Origin: Herbihabitans rhizosphaerae
GTDB lineage: Bacteria; Actinomycetota; Actinomycetes; Mycobacteriales; Pseudonocardiaceae
NCBI RefSeq assembly: GCF_004216555.1
Contig: NZ_SGWQ01000014.1
Span: 1-64,000 of the forward strand
Reading direction: 5' to 3'
Length of the DNA: 64,000 nt
Below, one piece after another: positions 57,417 through 64,000 of this stretch; position 1 is the first letter of the stretch, and each line of letters starts with the position of its first letter. Under the pieces are notes generated by a model that did not search any database, was not told the DNA's origin, and saw only the letters and a program-made list of their open reading frames with translations. The translations under genes were made by a program, and so were the position numbers.

Positions 57417-58763
57417 ATGATCGGGAACGTCATGGCAAGGCGTGTCCACCGCAGGCCGGCCATCCTGCTGGGCACGGTGCTCGCCGCGGGGCTGATCGTG
57501 GCCACGGCGGAGGCTCCGGCGTCGCCGGACACCGCCCAGGCGCCGCAAGCCACTAACACCTTCCTGGTTCGAGACGTTCGCATCTTCGACGGCGTCCGGG
57601 CCACTGGCGTCGGCTCGGTACTCGTCGTCGGCGGCCACATCGCCGCGATCGGCGACCTCGCCGCTCCCCGCGGCGTCCCGATCCACGACGGGCGCGGCAA
57701 GACCTTGCTCCCCGGTCTGATCGACGGACACACGCACTCGTTCGCGTTCTTCGGCGCCGATCCGGCCGTGGACGGTCGGGACGCCCTGCGCTTCGGTGTC
57801 ACCACTCAACTGGACACGTGGGGCGATCCGGCCCGGATCCCCGCCGCGCGACGGCAGCGCCAGTCGTGGCAGCGCACCGACCAAGCCGACGTGTGGTCCT
57901 CCGGCGACCTCGTCACGGTCGAGAAGGGGCTGCCCGCCGACACCGTGCCGAACCTTCCGAAGATCGCACGGCTGGGGCCGGGCGACGACCCGGGCCGGCT
58001 CGTCGCGGATCGGGTCGCGGAGGGCTCCGACTTCATCAAGTTCATGCTCGACGACGGCAAGATCTTCGGACTGGACTTTCCCACGCTCAGCCCGGCGCAG
58101 CTTCGCGCGGTCGTCGCGGCCGCTCATCGCCGTGGCCGCCTGGCGGTCGGTCACGTGGCCGCGCTGAACCTCGCCAGGATCGCGGTCGACGCCGGCGCCG
58201 ACGGCCTGGTCCACATCTTCATCGACCCGACCGACGACGCGTTCGTCCGAGCGGCTCGTGCGCGTGGCACCTTCGTCACGCCCACACTGTCCATTGTGGA
58301 CTGTGGACGCGGCTCCGACGATCTGCTGCGCGACCCGCGGGTGCATCCGTACTTGTCCGAGACGCAGCTCCGGGCCCTGCGGAACAGGCAGCCCGGCTGC
58401 CCGCCGACCCTGCTCCAGATGGCCGCGAGCAACGTGCTGCGGCTGCACTCGGCGGGCGTGCCGATCACCGCGGGTACCGACGCCGGCGGTGGCGGCGCCT
58501 TCGGTTTCTGGGCACACGGCGCCACTCTGCTGGCCGAGCTGACCCATCTCGTCGGCGCGGGCCTGACCCCGGCGCAGGCGCTCGCCGCGGCCACCGCGGC
58601 TCCGGCTCGGATCTACGACCTCGCCGACCGTGGCCGGATCGCTCCCGGGCTGCGCGCCGATCTGCTGCTGGTCAACGGTGATCCGACCGAGGACGTCGCC
58701 GCCGTCCGCGATGTCGCCATGATCTGGAAGAACGGCTACCCGGTCGACCGCGCCCCTCGCTGA
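57417..58763 (+). CDS. Exported amidohydrolase-family protein (imidazolonepropionase-like)
   Basis: A 448-aa metal-dependent amidohydrolase. The basic N-terminus RRVHRRP then AILLGTVLAAGLIVATAEAPA forms a signal peptide. FLVRDVRIFDGVRATGVGS is the N-terminal beta sandwich. LLPGLIDGHTHS gives the H-x-H metal motif, VAVGH-like LAVGHVAALNLARI the barrel His, and ITAGTDAGGGG the last metal Asp. C-terminal RIAPGLRADLLLVNGDP is typical. GGGGGAG precedes the ATG. Substrate unknown; likely a cyclic amide, peptide or lactone outside the membrane. Confidence 0.9.
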   Translation: MIGNVMARRVHRRPAILLGTVLAAGLIVATAEAPASPDTAQAPQATNTFLVRDVRIFDGVRATGVGSVLVVGGHIAAIGDLAAPRGVPIHDGRGKTLLPGLIDGHTHSFAFFGADPAVDGRDALRFGVTTQLDTWGDPARIPAARRQRQSWQRTDQADVWSSGDLVTVEKGLPADTVPNLPKIARLGPGDDPGRLVADRVAEGSDFIKFMLDDGKIFGLDFPTLSPAQLRAVVAAAHRRGRLAVGHVAALNLARIAVDAGADGLVHIFIDPTDDAFVRAARARGTFVTPTLSIVDCGRGSDDLLRDPRVHPYLSETQLRALRNRQPGCPPTLLQMAASNVLRLHSAGVPITAGTDAGGGGAFGFWAHGATLLAELTHLVGAGLTPAQALAAATAAPARIYDLADRGRIAPGLRADLLLVNGDPTEDVAAVRDVAMIWKNGYPVDRAPR

Positions 58764-58771
58764 CGTCGACC

Positions 58772-58889
58772 TAGTACTACAGGGCCACAACCGGGTCGAG
58801 CCCGCTGAACCCGTTAGCGCGGCTAAGAGGTTCAGCGGGCTCGACCCGTTAGCCTGGCTCACGACACGCCGGAAGGCCCTGTGGTACTA
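58772..58889. repeat. Inverted element, right copy (~118 bp)
   Basis: Inverted partner of 56377-56493 with about 96 percent identity. Starts TAGTACTACAGGGCC just after the amidohydrolase stop. In the opposite direction it begins TAGTACCACAGGGC, supplying the TAG stop of the AraC-type gene. Confidence 0.88.
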
Positions 58890-59631
58890 GTATCGCTCGG
58901 CGTACCGCGTGGGCGGCTCGCCGAACATCTTCTTGAAGTCGCGGGCGAAGTGCGCCTGATCGGCGTACCCGAGCTCGGCGGCGAGCGACGCCCAGTCGAT
59001 CTCCGCGCCGTTGGCCAGCCGCTCGGTCACCTCGTGCAGCCGGTAGCGTCGGATGACCCATTTCGGCCCGATGCCGACGTATTCGGCGAACAACCGCTGC
59101 AACCGCCGGACACTGGTGTCCAGTTCGCGCGCCAGCGAGTCGACCCTCGTGATCATCGGGTTCGCCGCGATCTTCGCGACGATGTCCGCGACGTCGTCCG
59201 CGGTGGGATCGGGCTCGGGCAGTCGCGCGAGGAGGAACCGGTCGACGGTCTCCACGTCGACCGGTTCCGGCAGCTCGGGGCCGAACACCGCACCGGCGTC
59301 GATCGACCGGTCGGTGATCGTCGAGACGGACGCGCGCAGGAACGGCCGGAAGCAGCCGGGCCGGAACGCCACTCCGAACACGCCGCCGGTGCCGTCCAAC
59401 ACCTTGATCTGGTGCCCGCTGTGCACACCGTTCACCGTCGCGCGGCCGTCTCGGAAGGTCAGGTGCACGTTCGGGTACGGCACGATCAGTTTGCCGGTAG
59501 GGCTCCTCGTAGGTCCAGGAGACCAGCCAGTAGCGCTCGACATAGCGGGCCAGGTCCGGCGACGGGCTCGGGAACGTGTGGCGCTGGAACGTCGTCCACG
59601 CACTCCCGAGTTCGCGCGCGTCCCTGGTCAT
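58887..59631 (-). pseudogene. AraC-family transcriptional regulator, frameshifted
   Basis: The N-terminus (TFPSPSPDLARYVERYWLVSWTYEEPYR) is in one frame from the ATG at 59631. The rest (LIVPYPNVHLTFRDGRATVNG to the C-terminal double HTH RLFAEYVGIGPKWVIRRYRLHE and DQAHFARDFKKMFGEPP) is in another. Removing one A from a CAAAC run near 59490-59494 joins them as PYRQ-LIVPYPNVH. So either the gene is inactivated by a one-base insertion or the assembly has an error. All other family features are intact. Confidence 0.8.
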
Positions 59632-59693
59632 GCCGCGAGTCTAGAGTCGCGTTTGTTCAAGACAGCCGCCGCCGGCAGTGCTTTCCTGGCGCC

Positions 59694-60272
59694 ATGTCTG
59701 ACGCACAGCTCGTGGCTCGCGCGGCCGCACCCATGGTGGAGATCATCAACGACATCAAGCCGGACCAGCTCGGCATGCGTACTCCCTGCGCCGAGTACGA
59801 CGTCCGCAAGCTGGTGAACCATCTGCTGTTCTGGGGACCGTCGCTGGTCGGGGCCGCGTACAAGGAATCCGTGCCTCCTCCGGCCGAGGCCGAGACGGAC
59901 GTGGACCTGACCGAAGGTGACTGGGCGGCCGTGCTCGACGCGCACGTCGCCCGTCTCGTCGAGGCCTGGAGCCGGCCCAGCGCGTGGGAGGGCGTCACGA
60001 GCATGGGCCCGATGGAGCTGCCGGCGCCGCTGATCGCCGGCATGGTCGTCGGCGAGCTGGTCATCCACGGTTGGGACCTGGCACGGGCGACCGGCCAGCA
60101 TCCGGCGTGGGACGAGGACGTCCTCGAATACCTGCTCGAGGAGGTCACGCGCAGCGCCGAACAGGGACGGCAGATGAAGGTCTACGGGCCCGAGGTGATC
60201 GTGCCGGCCTCGTCCGCCACCGTGGACCGCGTGCTCGGCCTCGCCGGCCGCGACCCGTCTTGGGCGGGCTGA
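59694..60272 (+). CDS. TIGR03086/mycothiol-dependent maleylpyruvate isomerase-type metal-binding protein
   Basis: A 192-aa DinB-like four-helix protein. LGMRTPCAEYDVRKLVNHLLFWGPSLVGAAYK near residues 24-55 includes the first metal His. AGMVVGELVIHGWDLARATGQ near 120-140 carries the conserved H-x-W-D. The TIGR03086 group is typical of mycothiol-containing actinobacteria. Its reaction is unknown; S-transferase or isomerase chemistry is assumed from the family. Confidence 0.85.
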   Translation: MSDAQLVARAAAPMVEIINDIKPDQLGMRTPCAEYDVRKLVNHLLFWGPSLVGAAYKESVPPPAEAETDVDLTEGDWAAVLDAHVARLVEAWSRPSAWEGVTSMGPMELPAPLIAGMVVGELVIHGWDLARATGQHPAWDEDVLEYLLEEVTRSAEQGRQMKVYGPEVIVPASSATVDRVLGLAGRDPSWAG

Positions 60273-60282
60273 CCGGTCGGGC

Positions 60283-60879
60283 CTACGCCTCCGGGCGGAT
60301 CGCGCGGGCGAGGTCGCTCACGAGAGCGTCGAGTGCCTTGTCCGCGCCCTCGGCGGGCAGCATGCCGCTGGCGCGCAGGCTGGCGAACCCGTGCAGGCTG
60401 GTCAGGATCAGCATGCTGACGCGGGTGGGGTCACCGGAGCGGACCTTGCCCGCACGCTGTCCGTCCACGATCATCCCGAGGACGACCTCGCCGAGTCGCA
60501 TGCCGGCCTCGAGCAGCTCGGCGGGCACGTCGGGAGCGTGCTTGTTGGTGTACATGACGTCGAGCAGCGCCGCGTCCTTCACCGCGAAGTCGACATAGGC
60601 GGCCGCCGTCGCGCGAAACCTCGTGGAGAACGCGCCCCGGCGGCCAATCGCCTCGGCCATCACCTCGCTGAGGCGCTGGAAACCCTTGAGCGCCAAGGCG
60701 TCCAGCAAGGCGCGCTTGTCCTTGAAGTGCCGGCTGGGCGCGGCGTGGCTGACCCCGATCTCGCGCGCCAGCTCGCGCAGTGACAGCGCCTCGACGCCGC
60801 GCTCGCGCAGCATCTCCAGCGCGCCGTCGAGCAGCGCGGCACGCAGGTCTCCGTGGTGGTAGCGGGGGGCCATGTCCAT
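60283..60879 (-). CDS. TetR/AcrR-family repressor
   Basis: A 198-aa regulator. [22 protein letters not shown] and [31 protein letters not shown] (to residue about 55) form the TetR HTH. The C-terminus ([21 protein letters not shown]) matches the WHG-type ligand domain (TetR_C_13). Start ATG 60879; ATG 60873 is equally plausible. It is divergent from the SDR gene and its palindromic operator covers that promoter, so it probably represses both. Confidence 0.88.
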   Translation of the reverse strand: MDMAPRYHHGDLRAALLDGALEMLRERGVEALSLRELAREIGVSHAAPSRHFKDKRALLDALALKGFQRLSEVMAEAIGRRGAFSTRFRATAAAYVDFAVKDAALLDVMYTNKHAPDVPAELLEAGMRLGEVVLGMIVDGQRAGKVRSGDPTRVSMLILTSLHGFASLRASGMLPAEGADKALDALVSDLARAIRPEA

Positions 60880-60900
60880 CACCCTAGCTGAGGATGTTGT

Positions 60901-60949
60901 CAGCGTCATCAATGTTGGCATTGACATCATAGTTGACGCTGCCTACATT
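60901..60949 (+). promoter_or_regulatory. SDR promoter with overlapping TetR operator
   Basis: TTGACA (60921-60926), 17-bp spacer, TACATT (60944-60949) form a near-consensus housekeeping promoter, with ATG 6 nt later (leaderless). TCAATG-TTGG-CATTGA (60909-60924) and CAGCGTCA/TGACGCTG (60901-60908 and 60934-60941) are nested palindromes over it. Confidence 0.75.
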
Positions 60950-60955
60950 CGAGTC

Positions 60956-61846
60956 ATGACGAAGAACTGGAGCACCGAGAACCTGCCGGACCTGACCGGG
61001 CGCACCGCCGTCGTCACCGGCGCCAACAGCGGGATCGGCCTGAGCGCCGCCCGTGCGCTCGCCGAGAAGGGCGCGCACGTCGTCCTCGCCGTACGCGACC
61101 GGGCCAAAGGTGAGGCGGCCGCCGCGACCATCGACGGAAGTACCGAGGTGCGCGCGCTCGACCTCGCCGACCTGGCGTCCGTGCGCGCCTTCGCCGAGGG
61201 CTGGAGCGGCGACATCGACCTGCTGATCAACAACGCCGGCGTGATGCTGGTCCCGCAGCGCGCCACGGCGGACGGCTTCGAGATGCAGCTCGGCACCAAC
61301 CACCTCGGCCACTTCGCGCTGACCAACCTGCTGCTACCGCACGTGACCGGCCGGGTGGTCGTCGTGGCCTCCGGCGCGCACTGGCGCGGCAAGATCGACT
61401 TCGACGACCTGAACAGGACCAAGCGCTACTCGTCGGCCGGCGCCTACGCCCAGTCCAAACTCGCCAACCTGCTGTTCGTGCGGGAACTGCGCCGTCGACT
61501 GACCGAAGTGGACAGTCCGGTGCTGGTGACGGCGGCGCACCCCGGCTGGGCGGCGACCAACCTGCAGGGCCACACCGAGCGCCCGCTCCTGCACGCCTTC
61601 ATGGCCGTCGGCAACAAGCTGTTCGCCCAACACGCGGACGCCGGTGCGCTGCCCACCCTCTACGCGGCGACCGCCGACCTGGCCAGCGGTGACTACATCG
61701 GCCCGAAGGGGATCGGCGAGATGCGCGGTGCCCCGGCGCTCGCGAAGCGCAGCAAGGCGGCGCACGACCAGGCCCTGGCCACCCGGCTGTGGGCCGAGTC
61801 CGAGCGGCTGACCGGCGTCACCTTCCCGCTCAACGCCACCGCTTGA
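60956..61846 (+). CDS. Short-chain dehydrogenase/reductase
   Basis: A 296-aa SDR of the retinol-dehydrogenase/protochlorophyllide-reductase-like group. [20 protein letters not shown] near residue 15, [26 protein letters not shown] and [12 protein letters not shown] (Y-x3-K) are all present. Controlled by the divergent TetR through an overlapping operator. Leaderless ATG. Substrate unknown. Confidence 0.92.
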   Translation: MTKNWSTENLPDLTGRTAVVTGANSGIGLSAARALAEKGAHVVLAVRDRAKGEAAAATIDGSTEVRALDLADLASVRAFAEGWSGDIDLLINNAGVMLVPQRATADGFEMQLGTNHLGHFALTNLLLPHVTGRVVVVASGAHWRGKIDFDDLNRTKRYSSAGAYAQSKLANLLFVRELRRRLTEVDSPVLVTAAHPGWAATNLQGHTERPLLHAFMAVGNKLFAQHADAGALPTLYAATADLASGDYIGPKGIGEMRGAPALAKRSKAAHDQALATRLWAESERLTGVTFPLNATA

Positions 61847-61860
61847 CGCCGTCACCCGAA

Positions 61861-61963
61861 CGCGCGAGTCCCGCGCTGTGCACCAGCGAGTCCCGCGCTC
61901 ATGCAGGCCCATCCGGCTGCTCGAGCGCGGGACTCGGCGTGTCTGAACGCGGAACTCGCGCGG
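61861..61963. repeat. GCGGGACTCGCG repeat, copy D
   Basis: CGCGCGAGTCCCGCG at the left is inverted relative to GCGGAACTCGCGCG at the right, with two further units between. Lies between two convergent SDR genes and can form a long bidirectional hairpin. Confidence 0.72.
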
Positions 61964-62013
61964 TGGTGGCCCATGTGGACAGTCCGAACCGGACCGTCCA
62001 CATCGGACCGTGA

Positions 62014-62775
62014 TCAGCGGGTGGTGAAGCCGCCGTCGACGGCGAGCGCGGCACCGGTGACGAACGTCGACTCGTCGCTGAGCAGGAACGCCGCGAACGC
62101 CGCGATCTCCTCCGGCTCGGCGATCCGGTTGACCGGGTGCAACGCCGCGATCGCGGCCCGGTCCTCCGGCGTGGTGCCCATCGTGCTCCGGAACAGCGGC
62201 GTGTCCACACCACCGGTGACCAGGGCGTTCACCCGCACGCCCTGCTCGGCGGTCTCCAGCGCGGCCGCGCGAGTCAGGCCGACCACGGCGTGCTTGGCCG
62301 CCACGTACGGCGACACCGAGGGCATGCCGACCACCCCGAGGTTGGACGCGTTGTTGAGGATCGCGCCACCCCCCGATTCGAGGATCGCCGGGATCTCGTG
62401 CCGCATGCTGTGGAACACGCTGGTCAGGTTCGCGTCGATCTCGGCGTGCCACGCGTCCGGGTCGATGTCCTGCACCGGGCCGAACGCGCTGACCGTGCCG
62501 GCGTTGTTGAACGCGCCGTCGAGCCGCCCGAACTCGTCCACCGCGGTGCGGACCAGCGCGGCCACCTCCTCGGGCGCGGTCACGTCCGTCGGCACGAACA
62601 CCGCCCGTCCGCCGCGGGCGCGGATGCCGGCGGCCACCTCCTCGCCGACGTCCTTGCGACGCGCGCCCAGCACCACGCGGGCGCCTTCCGAGGCGACCCG
62701 CTCGGCGACCGCCCGTCCGATGCCCGACGTGCCACCGGTGACCACGATCACCTTCGAGTCCAAACGAGACGACAT
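62014..62775 (-). CDS. Short-chain dehydrogenase/reductase (glucose-1-dehydrogenase-like)
   Basis: A 253-aa classical SDR. VIVVTGGTSGIGRAV is the cofactor motif, GAFNNAGTV the NNAG, ILNNASNLGVVG the catalytic Ser-type strand and YVAAKHAVVGLT gives Y-x3-K. C-terminal STFVTGAALAVDGGFTTR is typical. ATG follows AGGAAAGGG. Next gene upstream is an alpha/beta hydrolase in the same direction. Substrate unknown. Confidence 0.92.
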   Translation of the reverse strand: MSSRLDSKVIVVTGGTSGIGRAVAERVASEGARVVLGARRKDVGEEVAAGIRARGGRAVFVPTDVTAPEEVAALVRTAVDEFGRLDGAFNNAGTVSAFGPVQDIDPDAWHAEIDANLTSVFHSMRHEIPAILESGGGAILNNASNLGVVGMPSVSPYVAAKHAVVGLTRAAALETAEQGVRVNALVTGGVDTPLFRSTMGTTPEDRAAIAALHPVNRIAEPEEIAAFAAFLLSDESTFVTGAALAVDGGFTTR

Positions 62776-62859
62776 TGGTTTTCCCTTTCCTGGCTTGATG
62801 AATCGAGTTCGAGTCAAGCCGGGTGAGGGCCGCGATGCTGGCAGCTTTCGGCCGTCGCG

Positions 62860-63822
62860 TTAGGACCCGGAGGACATCTCGTTCGGATCGCCCGGCCGCC
62901 CGTCGCGCAGCATCGTGCGCCAGCGCGCCGCGTCGTACTCGGCGGGCGAGGTGGTCTCCATGAACTCGTCCAGCACGGCGACGAACCGCTCCGGGTCGTC
63001 GTGCTGCGGGAAGTGCCCCGACGACGGGAAGATCTCCAGCCGGCTGCCCGGCATGGCCGCCCGCGCCACCGCGGCCTGCTCGGCCGGCACGATCCGGTCG
63101 TGCTCGCCCCAGATCAGCAGCGTGGGGATCCCGGTGGCCAGGTAGCTGCGGTCGAGCAGGGTCACCACCTGCCCGCGCTGATCGACCACGGCGCGCAGTG
63201 TGCGCAGGAAAGCCTTGCGCGCCCTGGGTTCTCGCAGCAGCTGGTACCGCCGCAGCACGTACGCGAGATCGGTGCGAGTGCCCATCCCGGACAACCCGGG
63301 CACGGCCGACAGCACGAAGCTGATCACCGAGCTGACCGGCGCCGAGGTGACCGCGGGCAGAGCCAGTTCGGCCCACGGTCCGGCCGCGAGCCGGAGCATC
63401 GGGTGTACCGCCCGGCCCGCGCCGCCTCCGCACACCAGCACCAGTCGCTCACAGCGCTCCGGGAACTGGTAAGCGAACTGGGCGGCGACCCCGCCGCCCA
63501 GCGAGTGGCCGATCACCGTGACCCGCGAGATGTCGAGCACGGACAGCAGATCGCGCATCCCGCAGGCGTAGGCCGCCGCCGAGTAGTCCGCGCGCGGTTT
63601 GTCCGAATCGCCGTGGCCGAGCAGGTCCGGCGCGATCACCGTGTACCGCTTCGCCAGATCACCGAGAACGGACTGCCAGGTCTCCGACGAGTCGCTGATG
63701 CCGTGGATGAGCAGCAGCGCCGGGCCACGTCCGCCCACGCGGTACGCCCGGCGGTAGCCGTGGATCGTACGGAAACGCAGGCTGACGTCCAGCGGCTCGG
63801 GTTCGATCGCGGGCACGGCCAT
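62860..63822 (-). CDS. Alpha/beta-fold hydrolase
   Basis: A 320-aa hydrolase. LLLIHGISDSSETW is the oxyanion loop, VIGHSLGGGVAAQFAYQFP the nucleophile elbow, LLIWGEHDRIVPA the acid strand and FPSSGHFPQHDDPERF the catalytic His. It resembles the meta-cleavage/Rv2715-type hydrolases of actinobacteria. Substrate unknown. 84 bp upstream of the SDR gene in the same direction, so probably one operon. Confidence 0.9.
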   Translation of the reverse strand: MAVPAIEPEPLDVSLRFRTIHGYRRAYRVGGRGPALLLIHGISDSSETWQSVLGDLAKRYTVIAPDLLGHGDSDKPRADYSAAAYACGMRDLLSVLDISRVTVIGHSLGGGVAAQFAYQFPERCERLVLVCGGGAGRAVHPMLRLAAGPWAELALPAVTSAPVSSVISFVLSAVPGLSGMGTRTDLAYVLRRYQLLREPRARKAFLRTLRAVVDQRGQVVTLLDRSYLATGIPTLLIWGEHDRIVPAEQAAVARAAMPGSRLEIFPSSGHFPQHDDPERFVAVLDEFMETTSPAEYDAARWRTMLRDGRPGDPNEMSSGS

Positions 63823-63909
63823 ACCTCATTGCGCCGCACCACTGTTGTGTGCGCGTTTCCGCAGGGTTGCGGATGAGTTCGCACCGCGGCCACCACCTAG
63901 ACTGCCCGC

Positions 63910-64000
63910 GTGTCCGTAGTGGATCCCGAAGTGCTCGAGGCGTTGCGTGCGGTCGAGGCCGAGCTGAACCAGCGCTGGCCGGAGACCAAGATCGAGCCGT
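63910..64000 (+). CDS. folC: Folylpolyglutamate/dihydrofolate synthase, 5' part only
   Basis: Only the first ~30 codons are in the window, running off the right edge. VLEALRAVEAELNQRWPETK is the N-terminal FolC segment of actinobacteria. GTG at 63910 or 63919. FolC adds glutamates to folates. Its place after valS (with insertion) matches the M. tuberculosis order Rv2448c-Rv2447c, from memory. Confidence 0.75.
   Translation, partial: MSVVDPEVLEALRAVEAELNQRWPETKIEP

Noticed and set aside
56457-58862. 801-aa minus ORF spanning the amidohydrolase and regulator
   Set aside because: Its N-terminal 550 residues are antisense to the amidohydrolase; only the last 248 residues are a real regulator.

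Overview
The window is GC-rich actinobacterial DNA with mostly GC-ending codons, frequent GTG/TTG starts, mycothiol-linked enzymes, paired clpP1/clpP2, an ESX-associated EspG protein and DUF397/XRE regulators. Together these suggest a member of the Pseudonocardiales (Amycolatopsis/Saccharothrix-like). The genus is inferred, not proven. The core genes follow, as I recall it, the Mycobacterium tuberculosis order from about Rv2478c to Rv2447c: ssb paralogue, ettA, NAD-glutamate dehydrogenase, thioesterase, alpha-glucosidase, glbO, HNH nuclease, pepN, Rv2466c-like nitroreductase, rpiB, nei, tig, clpP1, clpP2, clpX, valS, folC. Accessory genes are inserted between these anchors.

Layout. 1-300 is a low-complexity G/T then poly-C end that looks like an artefact. 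0.3-12 kb holds the ssb paralogue, ettA, a 989-aa TPR/proline/acidic protein, the large NAD-dependent glutamate dehydrogenase and a thioesterase pair. 12-18 kb has an orphan espG and a minus-strand run of mechanosensitive channel, truncated globin, reductase, alpha-glucosidase and winged-helix protein. 18-21 kb has an HNH nuclease, a small gene encoding nine GTRV hexapeptide repeats, a DUF5130 operon and a MazEF-like toxin-antitoxin pair. 21-29.8 kb carries pepN, the nitroreductase behind a SigR-like promoter, an aldehyde dehydrogenase, an MBL hydrolase/comB pair, rpiB-nei and a DUF1542-type membrane operon. 29.8-33 kb is an iron-siderophore uptake locus with an IdeR-type box but no ATPase gene.

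33-39.8 kb contains two acetyltransferases, tRNA-Gly(TCC) and tRNA-Pro(TGG), a strong terminator, and then a lower-GC accessory patch: DUF397, XRE/DUF5753 regulator, SAM methyltransferase, a decayed secreted-peptide gene and an alpha carbonic anhydrase. 39.9-44.3 kb is the proteostasis block tig-clpP1-clpP2-clpX. 44.3-53.7 kb has hydrolases, a CaiB/BaiF CoA-transferase translationally overlapping fdhD, an M64 peptidase, an SDR, a small secreted protein and an FdhF/YdeP molybdo-oxidoreductase. 53.7-64 kb has valS, then about 7.5 kb of accessory genes before folC. The first accessory unit is a regulator-amidohydrolase pair bounded by two nearly identical ~117-bp inverted elements.

Repeats and short motifs give the least expected signals. 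(i) A TTCAGCGGGCTCGA(T/C)CC core occurs in a ~33-bp-period array after gdh and in both inverted elements. (ii) GCGGGACTCGCG hairpins lie mainly between convergent genes. (iii) A palindrome-like TGTCC-NNN-GTGGAC word recurs inside unrelated genes, in several reading frames. (iv) A small cationic protein is built of nine GTRVxR units.
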